Assembly: GCA_016801885.1 (NCBI GenBank)
Contig: CM028895.1
Location: 16,078,001-16,142,000 of the forward strand
DNA: 64,000 nucleotides
Direction of reading: 5' to 3'
From: Toxotes chatareus
Lineage: Eukaryota; Chordata; Actinopteri; Toxotidae
The notes under the pieces are model-generated. The model saw only the letters and a program-made list of their open reading frames with translations. It was not told the origin of the DNA and ran no database searches. The position numbers and the translations under genes are program-made. Shown here one piece after another: positions 46,817 to 59,200 of this stretch (positions within the stretch are counted from its first letter, which is position 1; each line of letters starts with the position of its first letter).

Positions 46817-49800
46817 ATATATTTTTCAGTATCTTTAATTATACATTGAGTTTAATTCAAATTATCTGTGCACAGTCTGGCATTGGAGATACAAGGAAAT
46901 ATGATAGATTGTCCCACGCACTACATTTTCCAGTGATAAGAAAATTTTAATGGCATAAACTATTTATACTGGGTTATTGTGTTCAAGGACAGCCTGCTGG
47001 CTCAGTGCCGTTCACAGTGGAAACTGTACACAGTTTATGAAAATATAAAAACGCTGCATAAGAGTTCTTATCATCTTATCAATACTTCTGTATGTGGTGT
47101 AAATACATGCTAGAGTTTAGTGATTTATTGATAAAAACAGGACACGCTGTCTGAGATTTGTATGCATTTTCAAAAATGTGTCTTCCTGAAACTGAAAAGT
47201 ATAGTGCTTGACTGTGATGTTGGACAGTAGACAAGAGTGTTTTTTTTTTTTTACAGTGAAAGTGGATTCTGAACCTGTACCTTAATGTGGCTTATACCTG
47301 TGCCAAATTCATATTTCACTTTCTTAGTTAAAATGTGTGCCTACTTTTGTTCTTTATGAGTTTTTGTTTTATACTGTTACCAAATATTGTTACTTTCACT
47401 CATTGCACATTAATCCACCAAAACACAGTTTGCACAGGTACCTCTTCATCTCCCAAGAGCATGTGATCCAATTACAAAAGTAAACACAAGACATATTTTG
47501 ATTATTAGCCATTTTCTACAAATTACAGACAGGTATGATAATCACAAATATATACTGTTAAAGCCGTGTCTCTCCTTTGGAATGCCATGGCTGTTTTTCT
47601 AGCACGATCGTGATATTTTTCCTTCCTCTTACGGAAACAAGTGACTTATACAATCAGCGGAGATAGCTTTCCCTTCGCCGGGAGAGCTTAAAGCAAATAC
47701 AGCTGAGACATGTGTGAGCTGCCGCGCTGTAACTTGTGCGATATTGAGCTATTATGAGTTAAAGGACACCCTCTGCCAATGGCAGCTTAACATCTGGTTA
47801 GCATTTCATCTGCTGGGTGACATTTTTTTCAAGGAAATATACAGATGAACAGGGGGGACTTTCCAGGAAAAAAGGATCATTTCAGGCTTTTTTTTAAATT
47901 TACTTGCAAAGTTGTCTTGAAGGTATTTGACCGGACTGCTGGACAGTTTGTTTGAGTATGGAAAGTATAGTACAACGTTCCCAAATCTATAACTCTGCTG
48001 CATTCTTAAAGCATCAGTGAGCTTGAATTGGTTGAAACCTCAAAACTGGAAGGATTTCTACTTTTAGAGTTGAAAAAATTAAGAGTGGCATCTGCTCACT
48101 GTGTTCCAGACTTAACTTGCACTGTAAATTCCTAACAGACTAACAGGACATCATTTTCAGCTGAATGTTTTCCACAGCTTTGCGTCCATCTCTTCCAGTC
48201 ACCCATTAACAACAATCCAGTGTGGACCCTTCAAATGCTAAGCACACAGAGCCGGAGTATGATGTGCCTGGCTGTGTTTGTGAGGGCCTCCTCCCTTCCA
48301 CTGCCAGTTAATGTTAAATCTCAGTTCATACTTGTTTCACGAGTGTGCGCATGTCAAGGCTGATAAAAATCAAAGTCGCTGCACAAATTGTGTGGGTGTC
48401 TGGGTGAATGCGAAGAGACCAGGGGTGGTGGCGTATACCTGCGCCACTGCCCTTTGAATCCGAAGTGTTTTCTCAAAGCCATCAGGATTGCCGTACAGAA
48501 TTTCACAGAGATTTGTGGATAGGTTCACAGCCCAACCGATAGGCATAAAAGGTCGAACAAACCGATCGAGACTTGGGCTGGATTTATTTTTACATTCTTC
48601 TGCGAGCTGGTTCTCAGGCCTGCCTGATAATACCTCTCCCTGTATTTCAAATAAACCCATCTCTCTCCTAAGCGGGGCAGGACCCGGCAATGCACCTCAC
48701 TAACACCAGATTAGGTTGCTAAACTCAAATACAGTGGGAGCGGAGTCATGAGAAGAAGTGAACAAAGAAACTGAAGCCTCGGTCACTCGGAGGAGGTGAA
48801 AGTCTTCAAGTATCCGTCCAGTTCTTGTTCCTGGGAACATGAAATCCCTGCATTTATGATGTCATTCCTCACGTTATTCCATGGACCAGCAGACATGGAC
48901 AGTCCTCTTAAAGAGTCAAGTTCCTCTGTCTCACAGAAAACTCTTGAATGACTACTAGAGTGAACCATGAAGTTGTAGAGAGTGAAAACATTTGTCCCCG
49001 TGTGCAAGCGGTTTCACTCACCACTCCTTTTATATACTACATTTCACAGTGGCGTGCACGATCCACATCCCTGTAGTAAATTAAGACTCCAAGTGTGTAT
49101 TTTACCTATTAATGAATTTGGCAGGTGCAAAAGACTGTTTTTGCTACCTATCTAATTTTTTTTCAAAATCCTCTAATAGAAACCGAAAGAGGATTTTTTT
49201 CCTTTTCTGCCAAAGATGGCTGGTCACATTCAGCCTCGACTCACACAGCTTGAACTCGTGTCAGACTCAAGTCACATTGGATGGTCTCAGACCATCCAAC
49301 AGGCACTTTGGTCAAAGTATACAGACGCTCTTAGACTTCATTGGACAAAAATCAACAAAGACTTGCAACTTGACTTAAATACAACTTGTAACATCACCTG
49401 GACTCTTTGGCCTATGACTCGAAATGAGCCAAAGATGAAAAAGGACATTGTAAGACGGTGAACAGCAAATCCCATTTTCTTCACTAGGAATATAATTTAA
49501 TCAACAGCCTATAGGCTTGTCCACAGCAGACTTGTTACTTATAACATTAACAGCACTAATCATTCATTGTCTTTGAGTTGGAAGGAGAGGTGTGTTTGCC
49601 AGTGCACACCACCAGATAAATAATGACTTCTTTGGACTTGAAACCCAAAGTTTGGATATTGTCTTGACTTTGGCACTAAACTGAAGACTGCACAACAAAG
49701 ACTAGAAGTTTTACTCGTGATTTGGGCTTTGTCCCACCCCACCTCTGCCTATCGGACACGCTGGATTCACTATAAAAGGCATGAGACAATGGAGAAAAAC

Positions 49801-51235
49801 CAGCAAAGGAGGAATCTCCATTAGAAATGGACAGAGGCTCTTTGTCCCACAGAACTTCACATTTTCAGGGACTACAGTAAACTCAACATACCACAGCCAG
49901 CAGGCCTGGCTACTACATTGCTCTGAATCCAACAAACTCTATTTTGCCATGCAGCTGATTGGCAGTCATCGACGGTTAGCTGGTAAGCAGAGAAAGCTGT
50001 AGAGTCTAAGACAGACAGACATCTCCAGGGCCTCATTATAGGTCTCATTTGCCAGCAGCTCAGCCTCTTATGTCTGAGTGCCCAGGAGAAGCAAGAGGGC
50101 CCACTTCATCTGGAGCAGCCAGGGATACATTCTTCCTCAGCTAGGTCTGTTCAGGGCTGAATAAGTCTTTGTGAAGTGTGATATATCGTAGAAGTGACAG
50201 CCTGCCTCAAATCCATTTACAATCAAGGGCAAAAATCTCCATGTAGTTTCTGATTCGCCTATAATCCCAGACAGCACCACACCTTTATCTCATAATTACC
50301 CGCAAGGAAATACACAGGGATTGTATCAGCTTGGGTAGGAATTAGAGGAAAGGCAGGGAGAACGCCCATGCTGTGCAAACCCTGACAGCCGGCCAGACGC
50401 TGGATTACAGCTAGAAAAGTGGAATTGAAGACAGGCTGGGGCAGATTCTGGCTCTCACGCGCATGTCGGATCAGGAAGTGATCCCATTCAGAGGTACTGG
50501 TACTCCAGAGGGCACCTACGCTCTTGTCATGGGATAGGTGGACAGCTGTAACACCTGAACACAATGCGTTGCCATTGAGAGTGAATGAAAACTAGTTAGC
50601 AAGAGAGCAGAGGAATCTAAATGGTTTGCAGAGGTGACAGATCAACAGTGTAAATAAACAGCTAAATGTAAGAATGTTTAAATGTAAGTTTAAACATTCA
50701 GCAAACAGTAATGAATAAACAGTGGAAACGGCTCAAAGTGAAGACTACTGGACTCAGCTTCTTTGTTTCGCCAAATACAGCTTAATGCACTGAAAGCACA
50801 ACCTTCTGAGTTTTGTTCCAAACTTGATTTAATAAAAAAGAAAAATAATTAAATGAATAATAACAACACATTTCCTTAATTATCAGCTAGAACACACAAG
50901 ACTAAACAATTAGAATGCGGCGAATACATTTTTAATAGACATCCTTTCCAGAAACTCATCCGTCATTCGTGAATACCAGAACTGAAATAAAGTTCAACAG
51001 GCAGACACAACATCCAACAATATGGAGATTAACATGAAAGAAATAACTATGAGCTAGTATGATTTAATTTTTTTTTTTTTAAATATAAATAACCATGGAG
51101 AGCTACTGGATGCTGTGATCTCGCAGGGTGATATATTTCCTGAAACAGTGCTACAGGCTAGAATCCTCTCCCTCAGCACATTTATATTTGTTATTTGCAG
51201 ATGGTGATGGGCCAGTAACAGTGTCTTAAAGATGC
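46817..51235. other. TSHR-GTF2A1 intergenic region
   Basis: The two genes converge here. I see no exon with recognisable product. The longest open stretch (48370-48690, minus) encodes a 106-residue unassigned frame, listed separately. A T-rich tract lies at 47241-47253, and several long AT-rich segments lack any other signal I can name. Confidence 0.5.
48370..48690 (-). other. Unassigned 106-codon open frame
   Basis: An ATG-to-TGA frame with a protein-like mix of residues (for example RFVRPFMPIGWAVNLSTN and PDGFEKTLRIQRAVAQVYA). I do not recognise the family, and I see no promoter, splice pattern or partner exon. It could be chance, a fragment of an old mobile element, or conserved non-coding DNA. 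Confidence 0.2.
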
Positions 51236-52065
51236 TTTATTTTGTCCATAAAACAAAATAGATGCAATTCTTTTTTCAGTCAGTGGGGAAAATAACAAAA
51301 AAATTAACTTTATTTCAGTTAAATCGTGTATGTCAAAAGTCTAAATAAATCTTTTAGTTCTACATCAGCTACCTTATCGGTGTTTCCTTGGTGGTTATGT
51401 GGTTTCTGTAAAAACATTCTACCTCACAGAGCTGGCCAACAACCAAATCGACACAACAGTCGAAAAACACATACTTTATTTCAAATTGCTGCAACAGGGG
51501 CACTAAAAACAAACTGCAGAGAAACACACGGGCCCCCGAGTTAAACTCACTTTGATAGAAAATATTCTCATTTTAAAAATCATGAATAAAATGAAAGCAC
51601 AGGAGAACATATGGTGGACGAAATGATTTGGAACACAGCGTTACGTAGCTTTGTCCAGCCAACAGAAAAAAGGAACACTTATTAGATTATAAGAGCACAG
51701 TTTGGTGCGGCTTTCCAACCTTTTCAAAAAATAGAACATTTCATGAACTTTCAGGAATAAATTAAAAAAACAAAAAAAAACAGGACACCACCCTGCCCCA
51801 CCAAAAAAAAGAAAGAAAAAAGAAAAAAAAGAGGAAAACCTAATTTGAAACTCTATTTTACTGTTTTAACTCTGACATTATGAGATTATGGGTGTGCAAG
51901 AAAAATAAACTAACAAATTTCCAGAGAAAAGCAGTGACAACACACACAAACCATCATACACACACTGACCACTCACCACACACCTGTCTTGTCAGTCACT
52001 GACTCTCACACTAGCGCACACGCACACACCAGCGCAAACACACACTAGAGCATGCGCAGGCATGC

Positions 52066-52096
<31 letters not shown>

Positions 52097-53178
52097 GACA
52101 TACAACTGGACAGAACAGAGCACGCTGTGGTTACTGATTAACTTGACTGACTGATTTCACTACACATTGATAAACCGACAGTGCAAATTTTCAGACGGCT
52201 GCAGAGAACTAAAATAAGAGCAAAGAAGATACACCAACAGGACAAACTTCCAGACATTTTGTACAATTCTGAAATGAACTCAGTGTTGGATCTGTTCTTC
52301 CGTTTTTTTTTTTTTTTTTTGTTATGTTAGAGATAAAGATGGAATGAAGCTCCAGAGAAGCAGATGAGGAAAATAAAAGTATTTTTGGATTCAGAACTCC
52401 CTAGAAGATTTAAAAAAAAAAAAAATCCTTTACGCAACTATTAGTAATTTTGAGATTAATGTAATTGTACCTTCTTTGCCTTAACCCTTCATCAAACATA
52501 TATATCTTTTTTTTTTTTAAAATGTTTAAAACAATAATAGTTTGTTAACTACATAAAACACTCTGGAGCACCATTTTCATAAACATGAATTGAGACAGAA
52601 TTACGATCCAAGAACAAAAATTAGAAGCCAAAAAGTTGATTCTGGCCGTTCTAAAGGCAGCAATCTTGACTGGTGGCACTAAGTTTGGACTTAAATGTAT
52701 GTAGACACGAGTCAATCCAGTCAACCGACTACAGTGCATCATGAAGGTGTTTCTCATCTACGGGGTTATAATGAATGACCTCTGACCTCCTGCGACAGGG
52801 CAGGTCATGTCACCCTGGTCCACTACACCTGTGCGATGTGAAATGCTTGCTTTCCAAAATATGTGAATTCTCTCAGGAAAAAAGTAGAGAAGCCTGGAAG
52901 AGGAAGAAATAAAAAGAAACAATGCTCTGTTCACAGGCTTTCCCTTCCCCTGTAGGTTTCTCATCCTGCAAGGCTAGTCGAGTATTTTTGACGACATCCA
53001 GGTTTTACAGTGCCCTCACAGTCCTTTGGGTTTGTCAGAGTTCTCAAAGACTCAGAAGAAGTTTCCTGAAATGAATCCAGTCACAGGATATGGAAGGATA
53101 TTAAAGTGTCTGTTAACTGGATAGAAGGAGTTACAGAGTTCCTGCTCCTGTTTTTTTTTTTTCTATTTTGTTTCTACT
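51236..53178 (-). other. Probable GTF2A1 3' UTR
   Basis: Sequence following the GTF2A1 stop, AT-rich with homopolymer runs and a CA microsatellite. Candidate minus-strand AATAAA signals lie at 51480-51475, 51314-51309 and 51241-51236. Which is used cannot be told from sequence. No competing coding exon was seen. Confidence 0.4.
52014..52096. repeat. CA-rich microsatellite in the GTF2A1 3' UTR region
   Basis: An imperfect CACACA array, best at about 52067-52096. Confidence 0.9.
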
Positions 53179-53286
53179 TCACCATTCGGCATCCCCAATG
53201 GCTTTGGAGAAGACATAGTCTCTCCCGTTCAGATTCATGATCCCGTCCTTCAGGTGGAATTTCCATTTATTCTTACTTCTGTGAAT
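53179..53286 (-). CDS. gtf2a1: GTF2A1 exon 10 (C-terminus)
   Basis: Residues 357-391: IHRSKNKWKFHLKDGIMNLN then GRDYVFSKAIGDAEW and TGA. It differs from recalled human sequence by only about one residue (V for I in DYIF). The acceptor is CCCCAG|ATTCAC. Confidence 0.98.
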   Translation of the reverse strand: MHRSKNKWKFHLKDGIMNLNGRDYVFSKAIGDAEW

Positions 53287-56200
53287 CTGGGGAGTGAAAG
53301 AAATGAATGTTGTGGGCGTCAAAGACAGATGGACGCTGTTTCAGCTTACGGTGGATACAGGCTCTAAAGTCTTTAGCCCATGCACACTGAATGCTCAGTG
53401 GGACAGATGCACGGATATTAACCAGCACTGATCTATAATTCTTTATTAGCACTGAATTACCAAGGGACAAACCGTGTTGTAATAAACTTGATATTTGTGA
53501 TCAAGGCCAAAAGTGCATCGAGCAAATGAAAGACCTAATATCCAATAGCAGACAGCGGCGTAACAAAGGACTGTAAATACCCATATGTTTCATTTATGGC
53601 AGTAAATTTTTAAATGTTTTACTACAGTGAAGATACACTAATGTTTTAATTATGTCTTTTTGTGTAGCAAAACTGATATGCTGTGAATTTTTTCCATATT
53701 TGCTCACACAAATATTTTACAAGTTGATAAGAAACAATACATGAGTTAAAAGCCAAAGCTGCCAAAAACCAGCATGCTCTAGTTAATATTCTGTATAAAG
53801 AGATGGAGGGGATTAGAAATATGGCACCACTGTATCTACACACACAGGCTGACGCACACAGGGTTTTTATTGCCCTGTAGTCTCTCATAGAATCGAAGAC
53901 TTCTTACCTTATCATACTGGCACACCACTACATTCTCTGTATCAAACAGCTCCTGGTCTTCTTCATCACTGACATCATCCTCACTGTTCAGTGGCTCCTG
54001 ACAAAGAAAGAAAACCAAGAAGTGTTCAATGTCCCAGAAATGGTGGAAAAGACTTTGAAATGGTGACTGGTCTATGTGACATTAAAACATATATGTGGTG
54101 ATTTAACGTCCCTAGCTAATTCTGCTGAAGGGAAAAATGATAAATATCACTGTATGACATACTTTTATTTAATATTTTGGTTTTTGGCCTGTTTAACTTG
54201 CTTTTTTGTGAAGGTGTCACACTAAAAGAAATGCATGTGACAAATTCCAAGTCATGTATGAAGTGAATTATTTCAAAATTTAACAACATACACCAGATGA
54301 AATCAGCTGCCATAAAACAGTAAAACTGATTTTGGGTCAGGGTTCCGTTTAATTTTTCAAAGACATTTGAAAGACTTCCTCTTGTGCCCACCTCCTCCAC
54401 CTGCCCGTCCTCTCCCCCATCCTTGTCCTTCTCCTCGTCGTCGTCTTCATCATACTCCTCCTCCTCCTCATCCTCGTCCTCCTCTGAGGAGGTGTCTCCA
54501 GTTCCGTCCACCTGCAGCATCATGGGAGGCTGCTGTGCCTGAGGCTGGGCTTGCTGCTGGGCCTGGGGCTGTGCTGGGGCCTGTGGTGCAGCTGCACCCT
54601 GGGCCTGCTGAATCTGCTGGACCTGAGCTGCTGTTGCTGCTTGACCAGGCTGCGGCGCCATAGCTGCTGTCTGCATCACCTGAGGGTTTAAAAGGAACCC
54701 ATGGTCAATATGATGCCGGACTAACTTTGACATGTAACTGTCATTAGTGTAATTCACTATCCAGACAGATAACAGCATATATACAGAATTATATATTTAG
54801 AAAAATAACTAAATGATGATTTATGCCAAGCTTCCTGTAGGTTTACCAACAGGCTTTGTCCATGATGACTACAGAAGAATAAATCTAACACACCCAAAGA
54901 ACTTCCAAACCAGAATACACTTACATATCCATTCATAATATGAAAATATTAGAAGGCTGTAAAACAGCAGCACAGTGCATTAGAGAAAAAACATAACTGT
55001 GATGCAAACTTCCAGTTAAGAACAATATAATTGGTCATGAAGGAATTGGAGAAGTGCTGACCTGTGTATTATTGCCTTGGACTTTGTTTGAAGCTAAGAC
55101 AATCTGCTGCGGTTGGATGATGACTCCTGTTTGCTGGGGCAGGCCTCCCTGCAGAGGAGCCAGAACCTGGACACAAATTAAACAGGAAGAGTCCACATTT
55201 TACAGCAGCTATGAGATTGACCTAGTCTTGTTCTTTGACTTTTCTTGGGGAAGTACATCTGAAAATGCAAAATTCAATGCTAAATCACAACTGACATATT
55301 GTAATTTTCAAGCAATTCCACTGTTTTGTTGAAAAGCAGAGGAGTAAATGAAGTATTAAGCTTAAGAGCTGCAGCTTAACAGTTCCATTCAACCTAATGT
55401 GTCATGGGCAGATTAATGAACTGATGAGGCACAGGATGACAATTATTATATACAAGTTATTGACTGCCGCTAGTATGACCACAGATAAGCAAGGTACATG
55501 CAACTGTGTGGCACTTCCAGCCCAGTTTATTTTTTAGTTTTCAAAGGATTTGTCCCCCTTTTACCAAAGTTAGATGTACCTAGCCGTGTGTTCAGGCATA
55601 CCTGTTGTATGACCGGTGCCTGCACGCCACCAGGCTGCATCTGCTGCTGCAGGAGGATCTGCTGCTGGGGCTGCTGGATGATGTACTGAGTCCCATTGGG
55701 GGCACGGACCACCTGCAGGATCTGACCTGAGAGACCACAAGACAGAACAGAGATGAGTGCATCTGAGTGGATCTCTGGCAGCGGACAAGGACGTTTGGTG
55801 CAGTCAGCTAATTCACATTAGGAAAAGGTTTAAGTAAATTATATCTATGATATAACTTAGTATGGTTGTCACAGGGAAATAAAACCTGACACACAACATG
55901 ATGTGCAGAAATGCCTATGTGAGTGTTTTACCTTGGTTGGTGATGATCTGTTGGTATGGGGTGACCCCTGTGGGCAAAGCAAGGGTTGCTGCGGCAGCTG
56001 CTGCACTCTAGAGGAGAAAACGAGAACACACACACACGTGAGAGGGACCGAATCGAGGCAGTGAGGAAAACTCATTCACACATCAGCACTTGGCCCTGAA
56101 GCAAAACATGAATATGGCCTTAAGGTCTGGATTCAACTATGTGGAAATCAAGAGGGTTTAACTTTTAAAGTTGTCAATAGGTATTAAAAATACACACCAG

Positions 56201-59200
56201 GTAAACACATGCAGGTATTTATGACCTTAGTGTGAAGTACTTTTTAATATTTATGAAATACAGCGCAACCTCTTAAAATTCAAGGGCTAATATTCATATT
56301 TACAATCATGTGACAAATATTTGTTTTCATTCATTTTATGTTTAGGTTTGACGGTGCAAGGTTAGAAACTGGCAAGTGAAGCTTAAAAAATGTGTTTTAG
56401 AACTGAGAGAAAGAAAAAACACAAATACAACCCTTGACATTCACAGATGGTTTTCTGAACAGAGGCGTTATTGAGAGGAGGCAGTACAAAAAAGTAGTGA
56501 AGTGTTAACACACCACTGTATGAAAATAAAACTGATAAAGGAAATGCTGTGTATGAGACACAGTGGGAGCATGTAAGAGGATGTATTATTTCTGGCTTTA
56601 CTTGCACTGTAATCCAAGCTACTGAACAACTCTCTGAAAGTCCTTCCTCTACTCTACCCGTTTTCTTCTGCCCCTCCATCTGTCTGTTACGAGACCAGTC
56701 ATCCTGCTCTAAGGAAAAGGCCTGCAGAGACACTTTAAGATCCTCTTCTGTCATCTTATTTTTGGCAGACTACTCAGTGTATGAGTCGGGAAAACTTGTA
56801 ATAATTTTGAACTTTTACATTTTTCTTAATAAAAATATATGAAACTAACAGAGTGCTAATAAGTTTTTGAGCGCGAGTCTCACTGCAACAAAATAAGACT
56901 GGCAGACATCAAATCTGGCATTATTTCACAGGCAAAATGTCAAATCTGTGAGCCAAAAGAAGCACTATGATTAACTTTTATCACCACAGTGTGTGTATGT
57001 AGATCAGCTGAACCTACTGAACATTCTTGCAGTCTTGTTCACTGCCCATCAAAAACTTATCACCTGCAACTTGTCAACAAAGTCTTTTGCTGGTTTTGGA
57101 TATAATCTTTTGTTTACTTCCACTGTTAGTATAGCAGGTTTTACACTACCCTGAAGAACTTACTTTTTGTTTTAAGCACAATATAGTTTCGGGTTTTCGG
57201 GAGTACAAAACCCCAAACTATAATTTTATGTTCAGTTTATATGCACATAATCTACTTACCATCCCTGTTGCACTCATGTGCTGTAGAATCTTGGAGTCCT
57301 GAACAATGACTTGCTGCTGGGGAGCTGTGGACGGAAACATAAGTCATAACATGCCCCAAGATCTACTAATTATCATTTAATGTACTACTGGCTCGTAAAA
57401 ATTATACATCGTAGGAGCACTTTTTATGTTATATTTGACTTTCAGATCAACGTTTTTGCAATGTGTAGAAATGGCCTCCACAGGAGTTACATGTGTTTCT
57501 TTCTAATTATTTTAACCAGAGTGGTAGTGCCGGTGCTGACCAACCTTGCTGCTGTTGGGGGGGCAGGATGACTTGCTGGGCCTGTGCTGGCTGGGTCACC
57601 TGCTGGACTTGTTGGACTTGTTGAACCTGCTGCTGCTGTTGCTGCTGCTGCTGAGCGGCCTGCATGGCAGCCTGCTCCTCAGTATGGAAGCCCTCCACTG
57701 CCTTGGACTGCAACAGTTTGTTCTCCCATAGCTGAAGCATCAGGAAAAAGCAGCAGAAGGTTATCGTTTGTCAGGAAGCTGTCTCTGACTCAAAGTGTTG
57801 CAAAAGCAAGATTATGAATTTTTTCACAATGAGCAATACATTTGTGCTGTATTTATTTTGAAATTGGTTTTATATTATTGTTTGAACGCAGCTTTCCCTG
57901 CTTTAAGTTGTTTTCTGATGCAACACTTTTATTAAGAAAATTAATCTATCCAGGGTACTCTTAAATAGACATATACCCTATTACTGTCCAGGAGAAGCTT
58001 GAAACAAGCTACTTCCTATACCATTCTGAAGCAGAAGATTAATCTCATTTCACCATGCTCCTGCACTAATGATATTTCTTCTGTATGCAGCTGTACACAG
58101 AAACAGTAATGCTGAGGACAGTCACCGTTTTCAGCTCCAGAAGCACTTGCTCATCCACTCCCTCATCCAGGAACAGCTCTCGCACCTCGTTGATCACATC
58201 TTCAATCACAGACTTATATAGTTTAGGCTGTGAGGAACAGGAAAGAAAACACATTTTCATTACCATGTTTGTAACAAAGGGTATAAAAATTCTGGGATGA
58301 TCGATGTATAACAATTAGGACTGACTTTTACATTTTAAATTATGGTGTTGGGTATTCAAAATATGTTTAATAGGAACACTTTAGCTTCAGCATAACATTA
58401 GCAAAACATACACATAAAAGCCCCTGAGGGGTGTTACAGTAATTCAATTTTGCCTTGCCTTGTTTTAGATGAACTCTAAAACTGGTCCACTGCAACATAA
58501 TCCCTGGGATTTAGCTATATGCACAGCATTGCGTGGCTTCTTATACTAATCCATATGAACCAGGTCTGTTTGTGTCTGTGTGTCACGACCAGCAAGGTAT
58601 ACACTATGTCCCTCGGGATACCGTGGCATGCATGGCGCATACAACAACAACAAATGCATACCGTCCGTTTAAGGGTCTACAACAGCACAACGGTCGCATT
58701 TCAGCAGAAGAAGACAACGGTACATTGTAAAGCTAAAAGCGAGACACACGCAGGCCACCGCACTGCGTTCACTGCGCTGCATTGTCCTCCTTGTCCGCAG
58801 CACGGCCCTCGGTCTCTCCTTCCCTCCCCCTCGGCCTGTCTGCTCTCCACTATTTAAAGCACAGTCTGGTGTTTATATGTAGAGCCGGTGACGTAGCGTC
58901 GAGTAGCACCTTCCCATCCCGGGCAGTCTATATTAGAGAGCCAATATGGCTGTATAAAACCAGGCAGCGGAAAGGAGGAGGGCCAGAACCGGAGAGAGAG
59001 GAGACGTGGAAGCCATTTTACGGAGCGGCAAACTGTGCGCTCGACAGCACCGTAGTTTGAGCAGTATGTGGCGGACTGTGAAGGATAATTTCGGTGTATT
59101 ATCTTATGAGTGCTCAGCTTTGACTAAGCAGTATGGCCTTGTCGGTAGGGAGCAGGACAAATTTGACATGAGATGGGTAAAAGTGGTGGTTTGGGACGGA

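Noticed and set aside
54367..54663. Proline/leucine-rich frame on the plus strand
   Set aside because: It is the reverse strand of GTF2A1 exon 8 (acidic and Q-rich codons read backwards).
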